Below, one piece after another: positions 7,023 through 15,720 of a stretch of DNA of 47,188 nt (its first letter is position 1; each line of letters starts with the position of its first letter). The DNA is taken from contig CALYBP010000006.1 in NCBI GenBank assembly GCA_944415425.1, positions 1 through 47,188 on the forward strand, given 5' to 3'. Made by a program: the position numbers and the translations under genes. The stretch is from an uncultured Ruminococcus sp. (GTDB lineage Bacteria > Bacillota > Clostridia > Oscillospirales > Acutalibacteraceae). The notes beneath the pieces are model-generated. The model ran no database searches and was not told the DNA's origin. It worked only from the letters and a program-made list of their open reading frames with translations.

Positions 7023-8432
7023 ATGAAAAGAGTTCCAAAGCCTATGTTCTTCATTGTTGCTTTGCTGATACTTGCCTTTTCCTTTACTGCGATTTTCGGA
7101 GTATCCTACTACACGGGCGACAACAAAAACACAGTATTAAAAGGCATCGGCGATATTCGATGGGGAATCGACATCAGAGGCGGTGTAGAGGCGACATTTA
7201 AGCCTGCCGATAACTATGACGCTACTGATGAGCAGTTAGAGTCTGCTAAATCAATCATTGAGCTTCGTATGATTTCACAGGGCATTACCGACTATGAGCT
7301 GTACGCCGATAAAAACAGCGACAGAATTATTGTTCGTTTCCCGTGGAAGTCTGATGACGAAGAGCAAAACGCAGTAGAGGCAATAGATGAAATTTCGTCA
7401 ACTGCAAAGCTTACATTCCGTCCCGGACAGGAGTACACAAATACCGAAATGGGTTCAGACGGTAATCCTGTTTACAAGACCCCTAAGGGCGACACGGAAA
7501 ATATACTTATGGACGGTACGGCTGTTAAATCGGCTGTCGCAAGCGTATCACAGGAAGAGGGCAGCGAGCCTAAGTATGTTGTAAGTCTTGAGTTTACAAA
7601 AGAGGGTGCAAAGACCTTCGGAGAAATTACAAGCCAGTACATAAACCAAACCATTTCCATCTGGATGGACGATATTATGCTTTCCGCTCCGACGGTTAAC
7701 GCTGCTATCACAGACGGCAAAGCAGTTATCGAGGGCGATTTTACTGCCGAGGAAGCAACCGACCTTGCTAACAAAATCAGCGCCGGCGCGCTTCCGTTCC
7801 AGCTTGAAACTGTCAGCAACGGCAGCATAAGCGCAACGCTCGGTGAAAACTCACTTGTTGCAATGGGATATGCGGGAGTTATTGCGTTTATCGTAATCGC
7901 TTTGATTATGATTTTATTCTACCGTTTGCCCGGCTTTATCGCGGTTATATCGCTTTTGGGTCAGATGGGTCTGTCAATAGCCGCTATATCGGGATATTTC
8001 ACGACTATTCCTTCGTTTACAATGACGCTTCCCGGTGTTGCGGGTCTTATCCTTTCGATAGGTATGGGCGTTGACTGTAATGTTATTACGGCAGAACGTA
8101 TTAAAGAAGAAATCAAAGCGGGCAGAACCCTTGACGGAGCGCTTGACAGAGGTACAAAGAACTCGCTGTCAGCTATCATCGACGGTAATATGACCGTGGT
8201 TATAGTATCAATCATTCTTATGCTTGTGTTCGGTCCGTCAAACATTTTGTCGTTTATTTTCGGCGAATCAACAACAGGTACTATCTATTCATTCGGATAT
8301 ACGCTTCTTGTGGGCGTTATTTCCAACTTCATTATGGGCGTGTTCCTCACAAGAGTTATGCTCAGAAGTGTAGCGGGCTTCAAATTCCTGCGCAAGAAAT
8401 GGTTGTTTGGAGGTGCTAAGAATGACAAATGA
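7023..8432 (+). CDS. secD: Protein translocase subunit SecD
   Basis: A 469-residue member of the RND-like SecD family. With SecF it uses the proton or sodium motive force to pull proteins out of the SecYEG channel. There is one N-terminal helix (about 8-28) and the D1 motif GIDIRGG near residue 50. A large extracytoplasmic domain runs to about 275, and five more helices follow. The conserved GMGVDCNVITAERIKEE segment is near 343-360. GGAGG precedes the ATG at 7023. secF overlaps its 3' end by 11 bases. Confidence 0.95.
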   Translation: MKRVPKPMFFIVALLILAFSFTAIFGVSYYTGDNKNTVLKGIGDIRWGIDIRGGVEATFKPADNYDATDEQLESAKSIIELRMISQGITDYELYADKNSDRIIVRFPWKSDDEEQNAVEAIDEISSTAKLTFRPGQEYTNTEMGSDGNPVYKTPKGDTENILMDGTAVKSAVASVSQEEGSEPKYVVSLEFTKEGAKTFGEITSQYINQTISIWMDDIMLSAPTVNAAITDGKAVIEGDFTAEEATDLANKISAGALPFQLETVSNGSISATLGENSLVAMGYAGVIAFIVIALIMILFYRLPGFIAVISLLGQMGLSIAAISGYFTTIPSFTMTLPGVAGLILSIGMGVDCNVITAERIKEEIKAGRTLDGALDRGTKNSLSAIIDGNMTVVIVSIILMLVFGPSNILSFIFGESTTGTIYSFGYTLLVGVISNFIMGVFLTRVMLRSVAGFKFLRKKWLFGGAKNDK

Positions 8433-9429
8433 TGTTCAGACAAAGGCTAATTCACAGATGACCGTTGAGCAGGTAAGCGAAAAATATAACGGCGGCAGAA
8501 GAATCATTGACTTTATCGGCAAGAAAAAAATCTTTTTCGGTATATCAATCGCAATCATTGTTATAGGCATCATCTGCAATTTTATTTTCGGCACGACCCT
8601 TGACATTCAGTTTACGGGCGGCGCTACGCTTCGCTTCAGTTACAGCGGAGAAATTGACCAAAACGAGCTTTACACCTTTATTCAGGGAAAAACCACCGAC
8701 AATATCTCAGCTTCGTTCTCGACGGATATTATGGGAAATTCGGGCAATAATGTTACTGTTCAGTTTTCGGGCAACGACGCTGTCGCAACGGAAATTCAGC
8801 AGCAGCTTGAAAAGGACTTGCAGCAGCAGTATCCCGACAGTAACTTTATTTGTCTTGAATCAAGCTCGGTTGACGCGTCAATGGGCTTTAACTTCCTTCT
8901 TAAGTGTATTACAGCCGTTATCATAGCTTCAATACTTATGGTATTGTATGTAACAATAAGATTTAAGAAAATCGGCGGTCTTTCCGCAGGCGTAATGGCG
9001 CTTGTTGCGCTGTTCCACGATGTGGCTATGATATATTTCCTCTATGTAATATTCCGGATGCCGATTGACTCAAACTTTATCGCCGTTGTGCTTATGATTC
9101 TCGGTTACTCGCTTAACGATACAATCGTTATTTACGACCGTGTCCGTGAGGAAAGAAAAATTCTCGGCAGCAAGACGGATATTGCCATGGTGTTCAATCT
9201 GAGCTGCACAAAGACAATCAAGAGAACAATTATGACTTCCGTTACAACATTGGCTGCAATTTTGATTGTTTTCATCGTTGCTGTGTTCTTTAACATTCCT
9301 TCCGTGCAGTCGTTTGCGCTTCCCATGATGATAGGTATCATCTCGGGCTGCTACTCATCAATTTGTATTGCAGGTCCGCTTTGGGTAATGTGGCAAAAAC
9401 ATAAAAAAGCAAAGAAAGTTTCAAAATAA
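8422..9429 (+). CDS. secF: Protein translocase subunit SecF
   Basis: A 335-residue SecF. The first helix spans about 36-55, followed by DIQFTGGATL. Five C-terminal helices include the family signature YSLNDTIVIYDRVREE (about 229-244). The in-frame TTG at 8407 is not used, since GGAGGTG (8409-8415) overlaps it and gives ideal spacing to the ATG at 8422. The start overlaps secD by 11 bases, so translation is probably coupled. A terminator follows before znuA. Confidence 0.95.
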   Translation: MTNDVQTKANSQMTVEQVSEKYNGGRRIIDFIGKKKIFFGISIAIIVIGIICNFIFGTTLDIQFTGGATLRFSYSGEIDQNELYTFIQGKTTDNISASFSTDIMGNSGNNVTVQFSGNDAVATEIQQQLEKDLQQQYPDSNFICLESSSVDASMGFNFLLKCITAVIIASILMVLYVTIRFKKIGGLSAGVMALVALFHDVAMIYFLYVIFRMPIDSNFIAVVLMILGYSLNDTIVIYDRVREERKILGSKTDIAMVFNLSCTKTIKRTIMTSVTTLAAILIVFIVAVFFNIPSVQSFALPMMIGIISGCYSSICIAGPLWVMWQKHKKAKKVSK

Positions 9430-9441
9430 AATTTAATTTCG

Positions 9442-9482
9442 GGGCTGCGTTCAGAGTGTGTCATTCTGCGCAGCCCTTTTTT
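9442..9482 (+). terminator. Terminator after secF
   Basis: 8-bp GC-rich stem (9442-9449 with 9469-9476), an inner CAGA/TCTG pairing, then six T (9477-9482). The znuA ribosome site begins at the very next base. Confidence 0.8.
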
Positions 9483-9494
9483 CGGAGTAAATCA

Positions 9495-10490
9495 ATGAAA
9501 AAAATTATTTCATTATTTTTGTCGGTTGTGCTTGCCGCCTGTATTCCGTTTTTTGTCTGCTCGTGTTCAGACGATTCGGTCTCTGACGGCAAAAACGGCG
9601 ATAAACTCAGCGTTGTAACTACTATATTTCCATACTATGACTTTGCCCGCAGTATTTCGGGCGGGCTTGCGGATGTAAAAATGCTTCTCTCCCCGGGAAG
9701 CGAGCCGCACAGCTACGAGCCTTCCCCCTCCGACATTGTGGCAATCGAAAACTGCGATATTTTTATTTACAACGGCGGAGAGAGCGACGAATGGGTCAAC
9801 AAGGTGCTTGGTTCAGTTGAAAATAAGAATATGAGAGTAATGAAAATGTCCGATTATGTACCCCTGCTTGAGGAACAGGATGTAAGGCAGAGCGACAGGC
9901 AGAAGGTCAACGCGGCGGACGGGCACGGCCACGAAACCGAGTCCGGACACGAACACTCTGATGAATACGACGAGCATATATGGACGTCGGTAAAAAACGC
10001 TCAGATTATGACGGAAAAAATATACGGGTCTTTTGCCGAGATTGACAGAAAAAATGCCGAGGCGTACAAAGAAAATAAGGACAGCTATATTTCAATGCTC
10101 AAGGACCTTGACGCTGAAACAGCCGATACCGTAAACAGCGCAAAAAGAAATATTCTCGTGTTCGGCGACCGTTTCCCGTTTTTGTATTTTGCGAATGATT
10201 ATTCGCTTGACTGTTATGCCGTTTTTCCCGGATGCAGCAGCGAAACCGAGCCGAGCATATCGGCTGTGACTTCGATGATTGACTTTGTAAGGGACAACAA
10301 AGTACCCGTCGTTTTTTACCTTGAATTTTCAAACGGAAAGACGACGCAGCTTATCTCGGAGGATACGGGGGCGGAAATGCGTCTTTTTACATCGTGTCAC
10401 AATGTGACTAAGGAAGAATTTGAAAACGGAGAAACTTATATTTCTTTGATGAGGCGGAATCTGTCCGCTTTAAAGGAGGCTTTGAACTGA
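9495..10490 (+). CDS. znuA: Zinc-type ABC transporter substrate-binding lipoprotein
   Basis: A 331-residue cluster A-I metal-binding protein. It would capture Zn2+ (possibly Mn2+) outside the cell for the ZnuC/ZnuB transporter encoded next. The N terminus is a lipoprotein signal. The modified cysteine is C16 (LAAC) or, more likely from the polar residues after it, C24 (VCSC). The first metal histidine is in EPHSYEP (about 72). A His/Asp/Glu-rich loop (about 143-158) is typical of zinc rather than manganese binders. A second ligand is in EHIWTS (about 160). The usual third histidine region reads GDRFPFLYF instead. The start at 9495 is set by CGGAG at 9483-9487 and by the signal peptide. The stop overlaps znuC by one base. 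Confidence 0.9.
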   Translation: MKKIISLFLSVVLAACIPFFVCSCSDDSVSDGKNGDKLSVVTTIFPYYDFARSISGGLADVKMLLSPGSEPHSYEPSPSDIVAIENCDIFIYNGGESDEWVNKVLGSVENKNMRVMKMSDYVPLLEEQDVRQSDRQKVNAADGHGHETESGHEHSDEYDEHIWTSVKNAQIMTEKIYGSFAEIDRKNAEAYKENKDSYISMLKDLDAETADTVNSAKRNILVFGDRFPFLYFANDYSLDCYAVFPGCSSETEPSISAVTSMIDFVRDNKVPVVFYLEFSNGKTTQLISEDTGAEMRLFTSCHNVTKEEFENGETYISLMRRNLSALKEALN

Positions 10491-11227
10491 TGGCGCTTAT
10501 AGAAATAAAAAACGCATATATGGGCTATGAGGGCAAGACTGTTTTGTCTGACATAAACCTAAAAATTGACGAGGGCGATTATGTATGCATCGTAGGTGAA
10601 AACGGGTCGGGCAAGACGACTCTTATGAAGTGCCTGCTCGGACTTTTGCCCGTGCAGAGCGGCAGCGTTACTTTCGGCTGCGGCTTAAAGCAAAACGAAA
10701 TCGGTTATCTGCCTCAGCAGACGCTTTTGCAAAAGGATTTTCCCGCTTCCGTAAGCGAAGTAGTGCTTTCGGGCTGTCTTAATAAAAAGCATACTCTTTT
10801 TTATTCAAAGGAGCAAAAGGAAACCGCCGCAAAAAATATGGAGCTTACGGGCATATATACGCTTCGCAAAAGGTGCTTCAGGGAGCTTTCGGGCGGTCAA
10901 AAGCAGAGGGCTCTGCTTGCAAGAGCTTTGTGCGCTACCCACAAGCTTTTGATACTCGACGAGCCTGTAACGGGTCTTGACCCAAAGGCGGCAACGGAAA
11001 TGTATGCTCTTATCAAAAAGCTGAACAAAAACGGCATCACAATAATTATGGTGTCGCACGATATAACGGCGTCGGTGAATAACGCGTCAAAAATTCTCCA
11101 CCTGTCGGGCAAGACTTATTTTTACGGCACGGCTCATCAGTATCTGCATTCCGATGTCGGCAAAAAGTTTATGATAACCGACTGTCCGTGCGACGACTGC
11201 CGTCACAGATCTGCGGAGGTGAAGTAA
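10490..11227 (+). CDS. znuC: Zinc-type ABC transporter ATP-binding protein
   Basis: A 245-residue ABC ATPase. Walker A is GENGSGKTT (36-44), the signature is LSGGQKQR (about 133-140), Walker B is LLILDEP (about 154-160) and the switch histidine lies in MVSHD (about 188-191). It powers import through ZnuB. The tail has a Cys/His group, CPCDDCRH (about 232-239), not needed for ATPase function and a plausible zinc site. It starts on the last base of the znuA stop codon (TGATG), and znuB starts directly after its own stop. Confidence 0.93.
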   Translation: MALIEIKNAYMGYEGKTVLSDINLKIDEGDYVCIVGENGSGKTTLMKCLLGLLPVQSGSVTFGCGLKQNEIGYLPQQTLLQKDFPASVSEVVLSGCLNKKHTLFYSKEQKETAAKNMELTGIYTLRKRCFRELSGGQKQRALLARALCATHKLLILDEPVTGLDPKAATEMYALIKKLNKNGITIIMVSHDITASVNNASKILHLSGKTYFYGTAHQYLHSDVGKKFMITDCPCDDCRHRSAEVK

Positions 11228-12067
11228 ATGGATATTTTAGCTGAAATGTTTTCATACGGATTTATTATCAGAGCGTTTATAGTAGGCGTGCTCGTGTCCC
11301 TTTGCGCTGCGCTTTTAGGAGTGACGCTTGTGCTCAAACGCTATTCAATGATAGGCGACGGGCTTTCTCATGTCGGCTTCGGTGCGCTTGCTGTTGCGGC
11401 GGCGCTGAATCTTGCGCCGCTGGAGGTCGCCGTGCCCGTAGTGGTCGTTGCGGCGTTTTTACTGCTCAGACTTTCCGAGAACAGCAAAATCAACGGCGAT
11501 GCCGCCATTGCCATAATTTCAAGTACAGCTCTTGCAATAGGAGTTGTGTGCGTGAGCATTTCCGGTGTTAATACAGACCTCAATTCATACTTGTTCGGAA
11601 GTATTCTTGCAACTTCAAACGCCGACGCGGTTATGTGTGCCGTGCTTGCTGCCGCCGTGATATTGATTTTCATTTTGTTTTACAATAAAATTTTTGCCGT
11701 CACTTTTGACGAAAGCTTTTCAAAGGCGACCGGACTTAAAACAGGGGCGTACAACACGATTATTTCACTTCTCACAGCGCTTACGATAGTTATCGGTATG
11801 AGAATAATGGGTACTCTGCTTATATCGGCTCTGATAATTTTCCCCGCGTTGTCCTCTATGAGGGTGTGCAAAAAGTTTAAGTCGGTCATTCTCTGTTCGG
11901 GCGTCCTATCCGTGTTGTGCTTTTTTATCGGAATGTGCGCTTCTTATTCGCTCGACACGCCGACGGGTGCCAGCGTGGTAATAGTCAACGCCTGCGTGTT
12001 TGTCATCTTTTGGATTGTAGAGGCAATACGGACAAGACAAAAGCTAAAAGATTCAATTAAAAATTAA
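11228..12067 (+). CDS. znuB: Zinc-type ABC transporter permease
   Basis: A 279-residue ABC-3 family permease with about eight membrane helices. It forms the membrane channel of the ZnuABC importer. The conserved region near the start (RYSMIGDGLSHVGFG) contains the Asp and His typical of this family. The ribosome site GGAGGTGAAG lies inside the end of znuC. The stop overlaps by four bases the 3' end of the convergent DUF4363 gene. No terminator is visible between them. Confidence 0.93.
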   Translation: MDILAEMFSYGFIIRAFIVGVLVSLCAALLGVTLVLKRYSMIGDGLSHVGFGALAVAAALNLAPLEVAVPVVVVAAFLLLRLSENSKINGDAAIAIISSTALAIGVVCVSISGVNTDLNSYLFGSILATSNADAVMCAVLAAAVILIFILFYNKIFAVTFDESFSKATGLKTGAYNTIISLLTALTIVIGMRIMGTLLISALIIFPALSSMRVCKKFKSVILCSGVLSVLCFFIGMCASYSLDTPTGASVVIVNACVFVIFWIVEAIRTRQKLKDSIKN

Positions 12068-12444
12068 AGGATATTTTCAATCAACGGAAACTCGCTTTCT
12101 TTTATGGAGGTGAGTTCTTTTTTTGCCGTGTCGCTTTCGGCAAAGTACATATCGACGCTGCAATTTTCCGCATACGCCTTCATCTTTGAAATGTTTATTC
12201 CTATGGCGTCAACATAGTCGTGTATAAGCAGCATATCAATGCTTTTTGCGGTATCGTCCCAATCCTGCTTTATCGTTTCGCACAGGCTTATCGCCTCTTC
12301 AAACTCACTTTTTCTCATAAGTCTGTCGCTTTGTTCTATCATAGAAATATAAATATCCGCCTTTCCGCTCACGTATCCGAGCTGTACTGCGGCAAAAACA
12401 AATACTGCGGCGATAAATAAAAATGCAATATAAATTCTCTTCAT
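12064..12444 (-). CDS. DUF4363 family membrane-anchored protein
   Basis: A 126-residue protein with one N-terminal membrane helix (about 5-22), then an alpha-helical extracytoplasmic domain rich in Glu, Asp and Lys. It matches DUF4363, a small family that in Clostridia follows DUF421 genes, as it does here one base downstream. Function is unknown; many such pairs are found in spore-forming species, which hints at a sporulation role. The convergent znuB overlaps its 3' end. Confidence 0.75.
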   Translation of the reverse strand: MKRIYIAFLFIAAVFVFAAVQLGYVSGKADIYISMIEQSDRLMRKSEFEEAISLCETIKQDWDDTAKSIDMLLIHDYVDAIGINISKMKAYAENCSVDMYFAESDTAKKELTSIKESEFPLIENIL

Positions 12445-12445
12445 A

Positions 12446-13156
12446 CTAACTTTCCTTTAAAATGATATTGTATTTTCCCGCTCCGTCAAGCGTCATAATA
12501 AATATGTCTTTAAGTCTCGTGTTTTCTCTTTTCAGTATATTGTAAACATCATTTTCCTTTTTGCCGCACAGCTCAAGGGAGTTATCCAAAATATGCCCGT
12601 CGCTTACAACCACGGTTTCAATTTTGTTGTCAATAATCCTCACGCCGAGGTCTTTTGCGCTCGGCTTTCTGCTTTGGGGCTTTTCAAGAACGCTCACCAT
12701 ACCGTTGGTTTCAACAATGCAGTACTGAACATCCTCAAGCGAAAAAACATTTTGCTGTCTAAGCTGAACGCATAAATCCTCCGTAGTAAGCCTCAGTCTT
12801 TTCATCTGACTTTGCAGGATTTTTCCGTCACGCACAACAACAACGGGATTGCCGCAGATAAGTCTGTGGAATTTTCCGCTTTTCATCATCAGCACGCTTG
12901 CAAGTATTTCCAAAGCCACGAGCACAAGCACCGGCACAACTCCGCTCAAAAGCGGCTGTGAGGTATTTTGCATCGGAATAGACGCAATGTCCGATACTAT
13001 CAGCGTAATCACAAGCTCACTCGGCTGCATATCGCTTATCTGACGCTTTCCCATAAGCCTTACGGCAAGCACAACGAAGGCGTAAAGCAGTACAGTTCTC
13101 AAAACAGTTATAACCATATCATCACCGTTACTAATATTTGCAAAAAGTCCTGACAT
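12446..13156 (-). CDS. DUF421 (YetF-like) membrane protein
   Basis: A 236-residue protein with three N-terminal membrane helices (about 16-34, 45-62 and 66-90). The conserved motif VRLMGKRQISDMQPSELV sits between the first two. A cytoplasmic DUF421 domain with VVVRDGKI and an RLTTEDLCVQLR segment follows. This is the YetF/YdfR family, known in Bacillus as spore-associated membrane proteins of unresolved function. The start at 13156 has GGAAG upstream; a second in-frame ATG at 13117, 14 residues in, is a weaker alternative. It diverges from the germination operon across 52 bases. Confidence 0.85.
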   Translation of the reverse strand: MSGLFANISNGDDMVITVLRTVLLYAFVVLAVRLMGKRQISDMQPSELVITLIVSDIASIPMQNTSQPLLSGVVPVLVLVALEILASVLMMKSGKFHRLICGNPVVVVRDGKILQSQMKRLRLTTEDLCVQLRQQNVFSLEDVQYCIVETNGMVSVLEKPQSRKPSAKDLGVRIIDNKIETVVVSDGHILDNSLELCGKKENDVYNILKRENTRLKDIFIMTLDGAGKYNIILKES

Positions 13157-13208
13157 ATTCTTCCGAATAAAAATTTATCCTCTGTTAACAATAAATAACG
13201 GTGATATT

Positions 13209-14678
13209 ATGAACAGCTCATTAAAAAGCAATTTAGATACGCTCAAAAATATGTTTGCGTCCTCCGCCGATTTCACCGTTCGGGAGATGGTGATTTCTGC
13301 TCAAAAGCCGATAAACGCCGCAATTATAACAATAGAGGGTATGTGCAGCAAGGAGGTAATAGCGCTTTCAATAATCAATCCCCTGCTTTCTCACAGTTTT
13401 TCGGACGGTTCGGCTGACGAGGTTTTTGACGAAATTAAACAGTCGGTTCTCACATCGAGCGAAATCGTAGAATTTAACACCTTTGATGAGGCGATAATGT
13501 TTTCAACCTCGGGCTTTGCAGTCCTTGCGCTTGACGGCACGCAAAGAATGCTTGCAGTAGGCGTTCAGGGATTTTCGTTTAGAAGCGTGAGCGAACCCGA
13601 AAGCGAGGTTGTCCAAAGAGGCTCAAGAGAGGGATTTACAGAACCCCTCAGAATAAATATGACGCTGATACGGCGAAGAATAAAAAACCCCGACCTTGTC
13701 TTTGAAACGCTTACGGTGGGGGAGGAATCGCAAACACAGCTTATGCTTTGCTACCTGCAAAAAAGCGCTTCGCCCGAAATACTCGATGAAATTCGTAAAA
13801 GGCTTAACAAAAGCAACCTGAAAAATCTGCTTGCGTCGGGTTATCTCAACGAATATCTCGAGGACAAAGGCTCAATGTCGATTTTTTCGGGCGTGGGAAT
13901 TTCCGAGCGGCCCGATACCGTCTGCGGCAAGCTTGCGGAGGGCAGAGTTGCAATCCTTGTTGACGGAACCCCTGCCGCAATAATTTTGCCCCACCTGTTT
14001 GTTGAGGAATTTCAAAGCGTAGACGATTACTCAAACCGTCCCTACTATGCGGCGTTTATAAGAATACTGAAGTACCTTTCGTTTATAATCGCCGTGTTTC
14101 TGCCGGGCGTTTATACGGCTTTTGCACAGTATCATCCCGAGTATTTCCCGACGGGACTGCTTATAAAAACGGCGGAGTCGCTGTCTGCAACGCCGCTTTC
14201 CGTGACGCTTGAAGCGCTTATCATAACATTTGTGTATGAAATAATGCGTGAGGCAGGCCTGCGTATTCCCAAACCGCTCGGGCACGCCGTCAGCATCGTG
14301 GGAGCGCTTGTGATAGGCGAGAGCGCCGTAAGCGCCGGCTTTATAAGCTCGTCGACGCTTATGGTTATAGCAACAGCCGCAATTTGCAGCTATGTCACGG
14401 CGTCGCTGTATCCTCCGATAACCGTTCTCAGATTTTCCTATATAATTATCGGCGGAATTTTCGGACTGTGGGGAATAGTGCTTGCCACCTGCATCGTGCT
14501 TATCAATATGTGCTCAAAAACTTCCCTCGGAGTTCCCTATATGTCCTCTCTCGCTCCGTTTTCTATGCGAAGTATGAGAGATGTATTTATCCGCGCAAGC
14601 TGGAAAACTCTTTCAAAACGCACCATCAAGGTGCAAAAATTCCCCGAAACGGAGGATGTATATGCTGACGAAAATTAA
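13209..14678 (+). CDS. GerA-family spore germinant receptor A subunit
   Basis: A 489-residue GerA/SpoVAF family protein. An N-terminal soluble region (to about 285) carries the recognisable segment FAVLALDGTQ and the GSREGFTEPLRINMTLIRRRI block. About five membrane helices and a short cytoplasmic tail follow. A subunits form the oligomeric channel core of nutrient receptors in the spore inner membrane. The B- and C-type genes follow with overlaps, so this is the A-B-C receptor layout rather than SpoVAF. GGTGAT precedes the ATG. Which nutrient it senses cannot be told. Confidence 0.92.
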   Translation: MNSSLKSNLDTLKNMFASSADFTVREMVISAQKPINAAIITIEGMCSKEVIALSIINPLLSHSFSDGSADEVFDEIKQSVLTSSEIVEFNTFDEAIMFSTSGFAVLALDGTQRMLAVGVQGFSFRSVSEPESEVVQRGSREGFTEPLRINMTLIRRRIKNPDLVFETLTVGEESQTQLMLCYLQKSASPEILDEIRKRLNKSNLKNLLASGYLNEYLEDKGSMSIFSGVGISERPDTVCGKLAEGRVAILVDGTPAAIILPHLFVEEFQSVDDYSNRPYYAAFIRILKYLSFIIAVFLPGVYTAFAQYHPEYFPTGLLIKTAESLSATPLSVTLEALIITFVYEIMREAGLRIPKPLGHAVSIVGALVIGESAVSAGFISSSTLMVIATAAICSYVTASLYPPITVLRFSYIIIGGIFGLWGIVLATCIVLINMCSKTSLGVPYMSSLAPFSMRSMRDVFIRASWKTLSKRTIKVQKFPETEDVYADEN

Positions 14679-15720
14679 ATTTCCCTCAAAGCGCCTTATG
14701 CTCGCTCTGCTGTTGAGCTTTTGCTCCGTCATTTTGCTTGAAGCCTCATATTTCCCCAAAAATTCATCGTTTTTGTTTTTGCTGTTTTCTGTTTTGGTCG
14801 GTTTTTTGTTTGCGGGACTGCTTTTTATTCCTTCAGCCGTAATAAAAAGTAAAACAGATCTCGGCTTCATAGCCTACGCCGATAAAAAGACGCCTTCCGC
14901 TGTCATATTTGTATCGGCTCTTTACTGCATATATTTTGTGTATACAGCGGAATATTTTTTGCTGAAGTATTCCGATATGTTCTCAAAAAGAATTAACAGC
15001 GACGCAAATATTTACGCCGTTGCCTTTATACTTCTTGCGTGTGCGGTCTATTCCGCCTGCAAGGGAGCAAACGCAGCTGTTCGGTGTTCCCTGTTTATAT
15101 TCGCATTTTCACTTATTGCTTTTGTTGTTATCATTTCGGGGAATATTTCTAATATAGAAATAAAGCTATCGGATTTTAATATAAGCGGCAGTCAAAGCGA
15201 TTTTATAAGCACGGCATCACTTTTTGCAACGCCCGCATTTACCGCCGTGATATTTGCGGTTTTGTCGGGAAGTATAAAAAACTTTCGCTCAAGGCACATC
15301 GCAATTACCCTCATAATCGGTGCGGCGATATTCGGATTGTATATATTCTTTGCCCTGTTTGCCTTGGGAGACTATGCGCAGGCACAGGAATACAGTGCTT
15401 TTTTGCTCTCGAAAACTGCCCATTTTGAAAGCGTAGGAGGACTTGACAGCTTCTTTCTGGCAAGCTCACTGCTTTGTGTGTTTTTGGTACTTTCTCTGAG
15501 CCTTATATGCATATGCAAAAGTTCGGGCAAATCAGGTTCTCCCGTGTTTGCGTCGTTATTTGCTCTGCTGATTTTTATTCTTTTCATAAGCTCATCATTC
15601 TTTTATTCGGTCAAAAAACTGCTGACAGACCCGTATGTATTTAATGTGCTCACCGTAATATGCGCGGCGGCGGTTCCGTGCGTTTATATTATTTTCGGCA
15701 GGAGGAGATTGAATGTTTAA
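14662..15720 (+). CDS. GerB-family spore germination permease
   Basis: A 352-residue protein with about ten membrane helices, an amino-acid-permease-like fold (GerAB family). The B subunit binds the germinant in the spore inner membrane. An in-frame ATG at 14656 touches GGAGG (14651-14655), so the ATG at 14662 is the likely start, overlapping the A gene by 17 bases. The sequence is divergent, but length, topology and position between A and C genes support the call. Confidence 0.85.
   Translation: MLTKIKFPSKRLMLALLLSFCSVILLEASYFPKNSSFLFLLFSVLVGFLFAGLLFIPSAVIKSKTDLGFIAYADKKTPSAVIFVSALYCIYFVYTAEYFLLKYSDMFSKRINSDANIYAVAFILLACAVYSACKGANAAVRCSLFIFAFSLIAFVVIISGNISNIEIKLSDFNISGSQSDFISTASLFATPAFTAVIFAVLSGSIKNFRSRHIAITLIIGAAIFGLYIFFALFALGDYAQAQEYSAFLLSKTAHFESVGGLDSFFLASSLLCVFLVLSLSLICICKSSGKSGSPVFASLFALLIFILFISSSFFYSVKKLLTDPYVFNVLTVICAAAVPCVYIIFGRRRLNV

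Noticed and set aside
6896..7201. Open frame starting before secD in another frame.
   Set aside because: It runs through the promoter, the terminator hairpin and into secD, has no ribosome site and its composition is not protein-like.
13157..13208. Possible sigma-G-like promoter for the germination operon (GAATA near 13165 and CAATAA near 13189).
   Set aside because: The spacing is about 19 bases and the -10 match is poor, so it is not better than chance in this A/T-rich gap.
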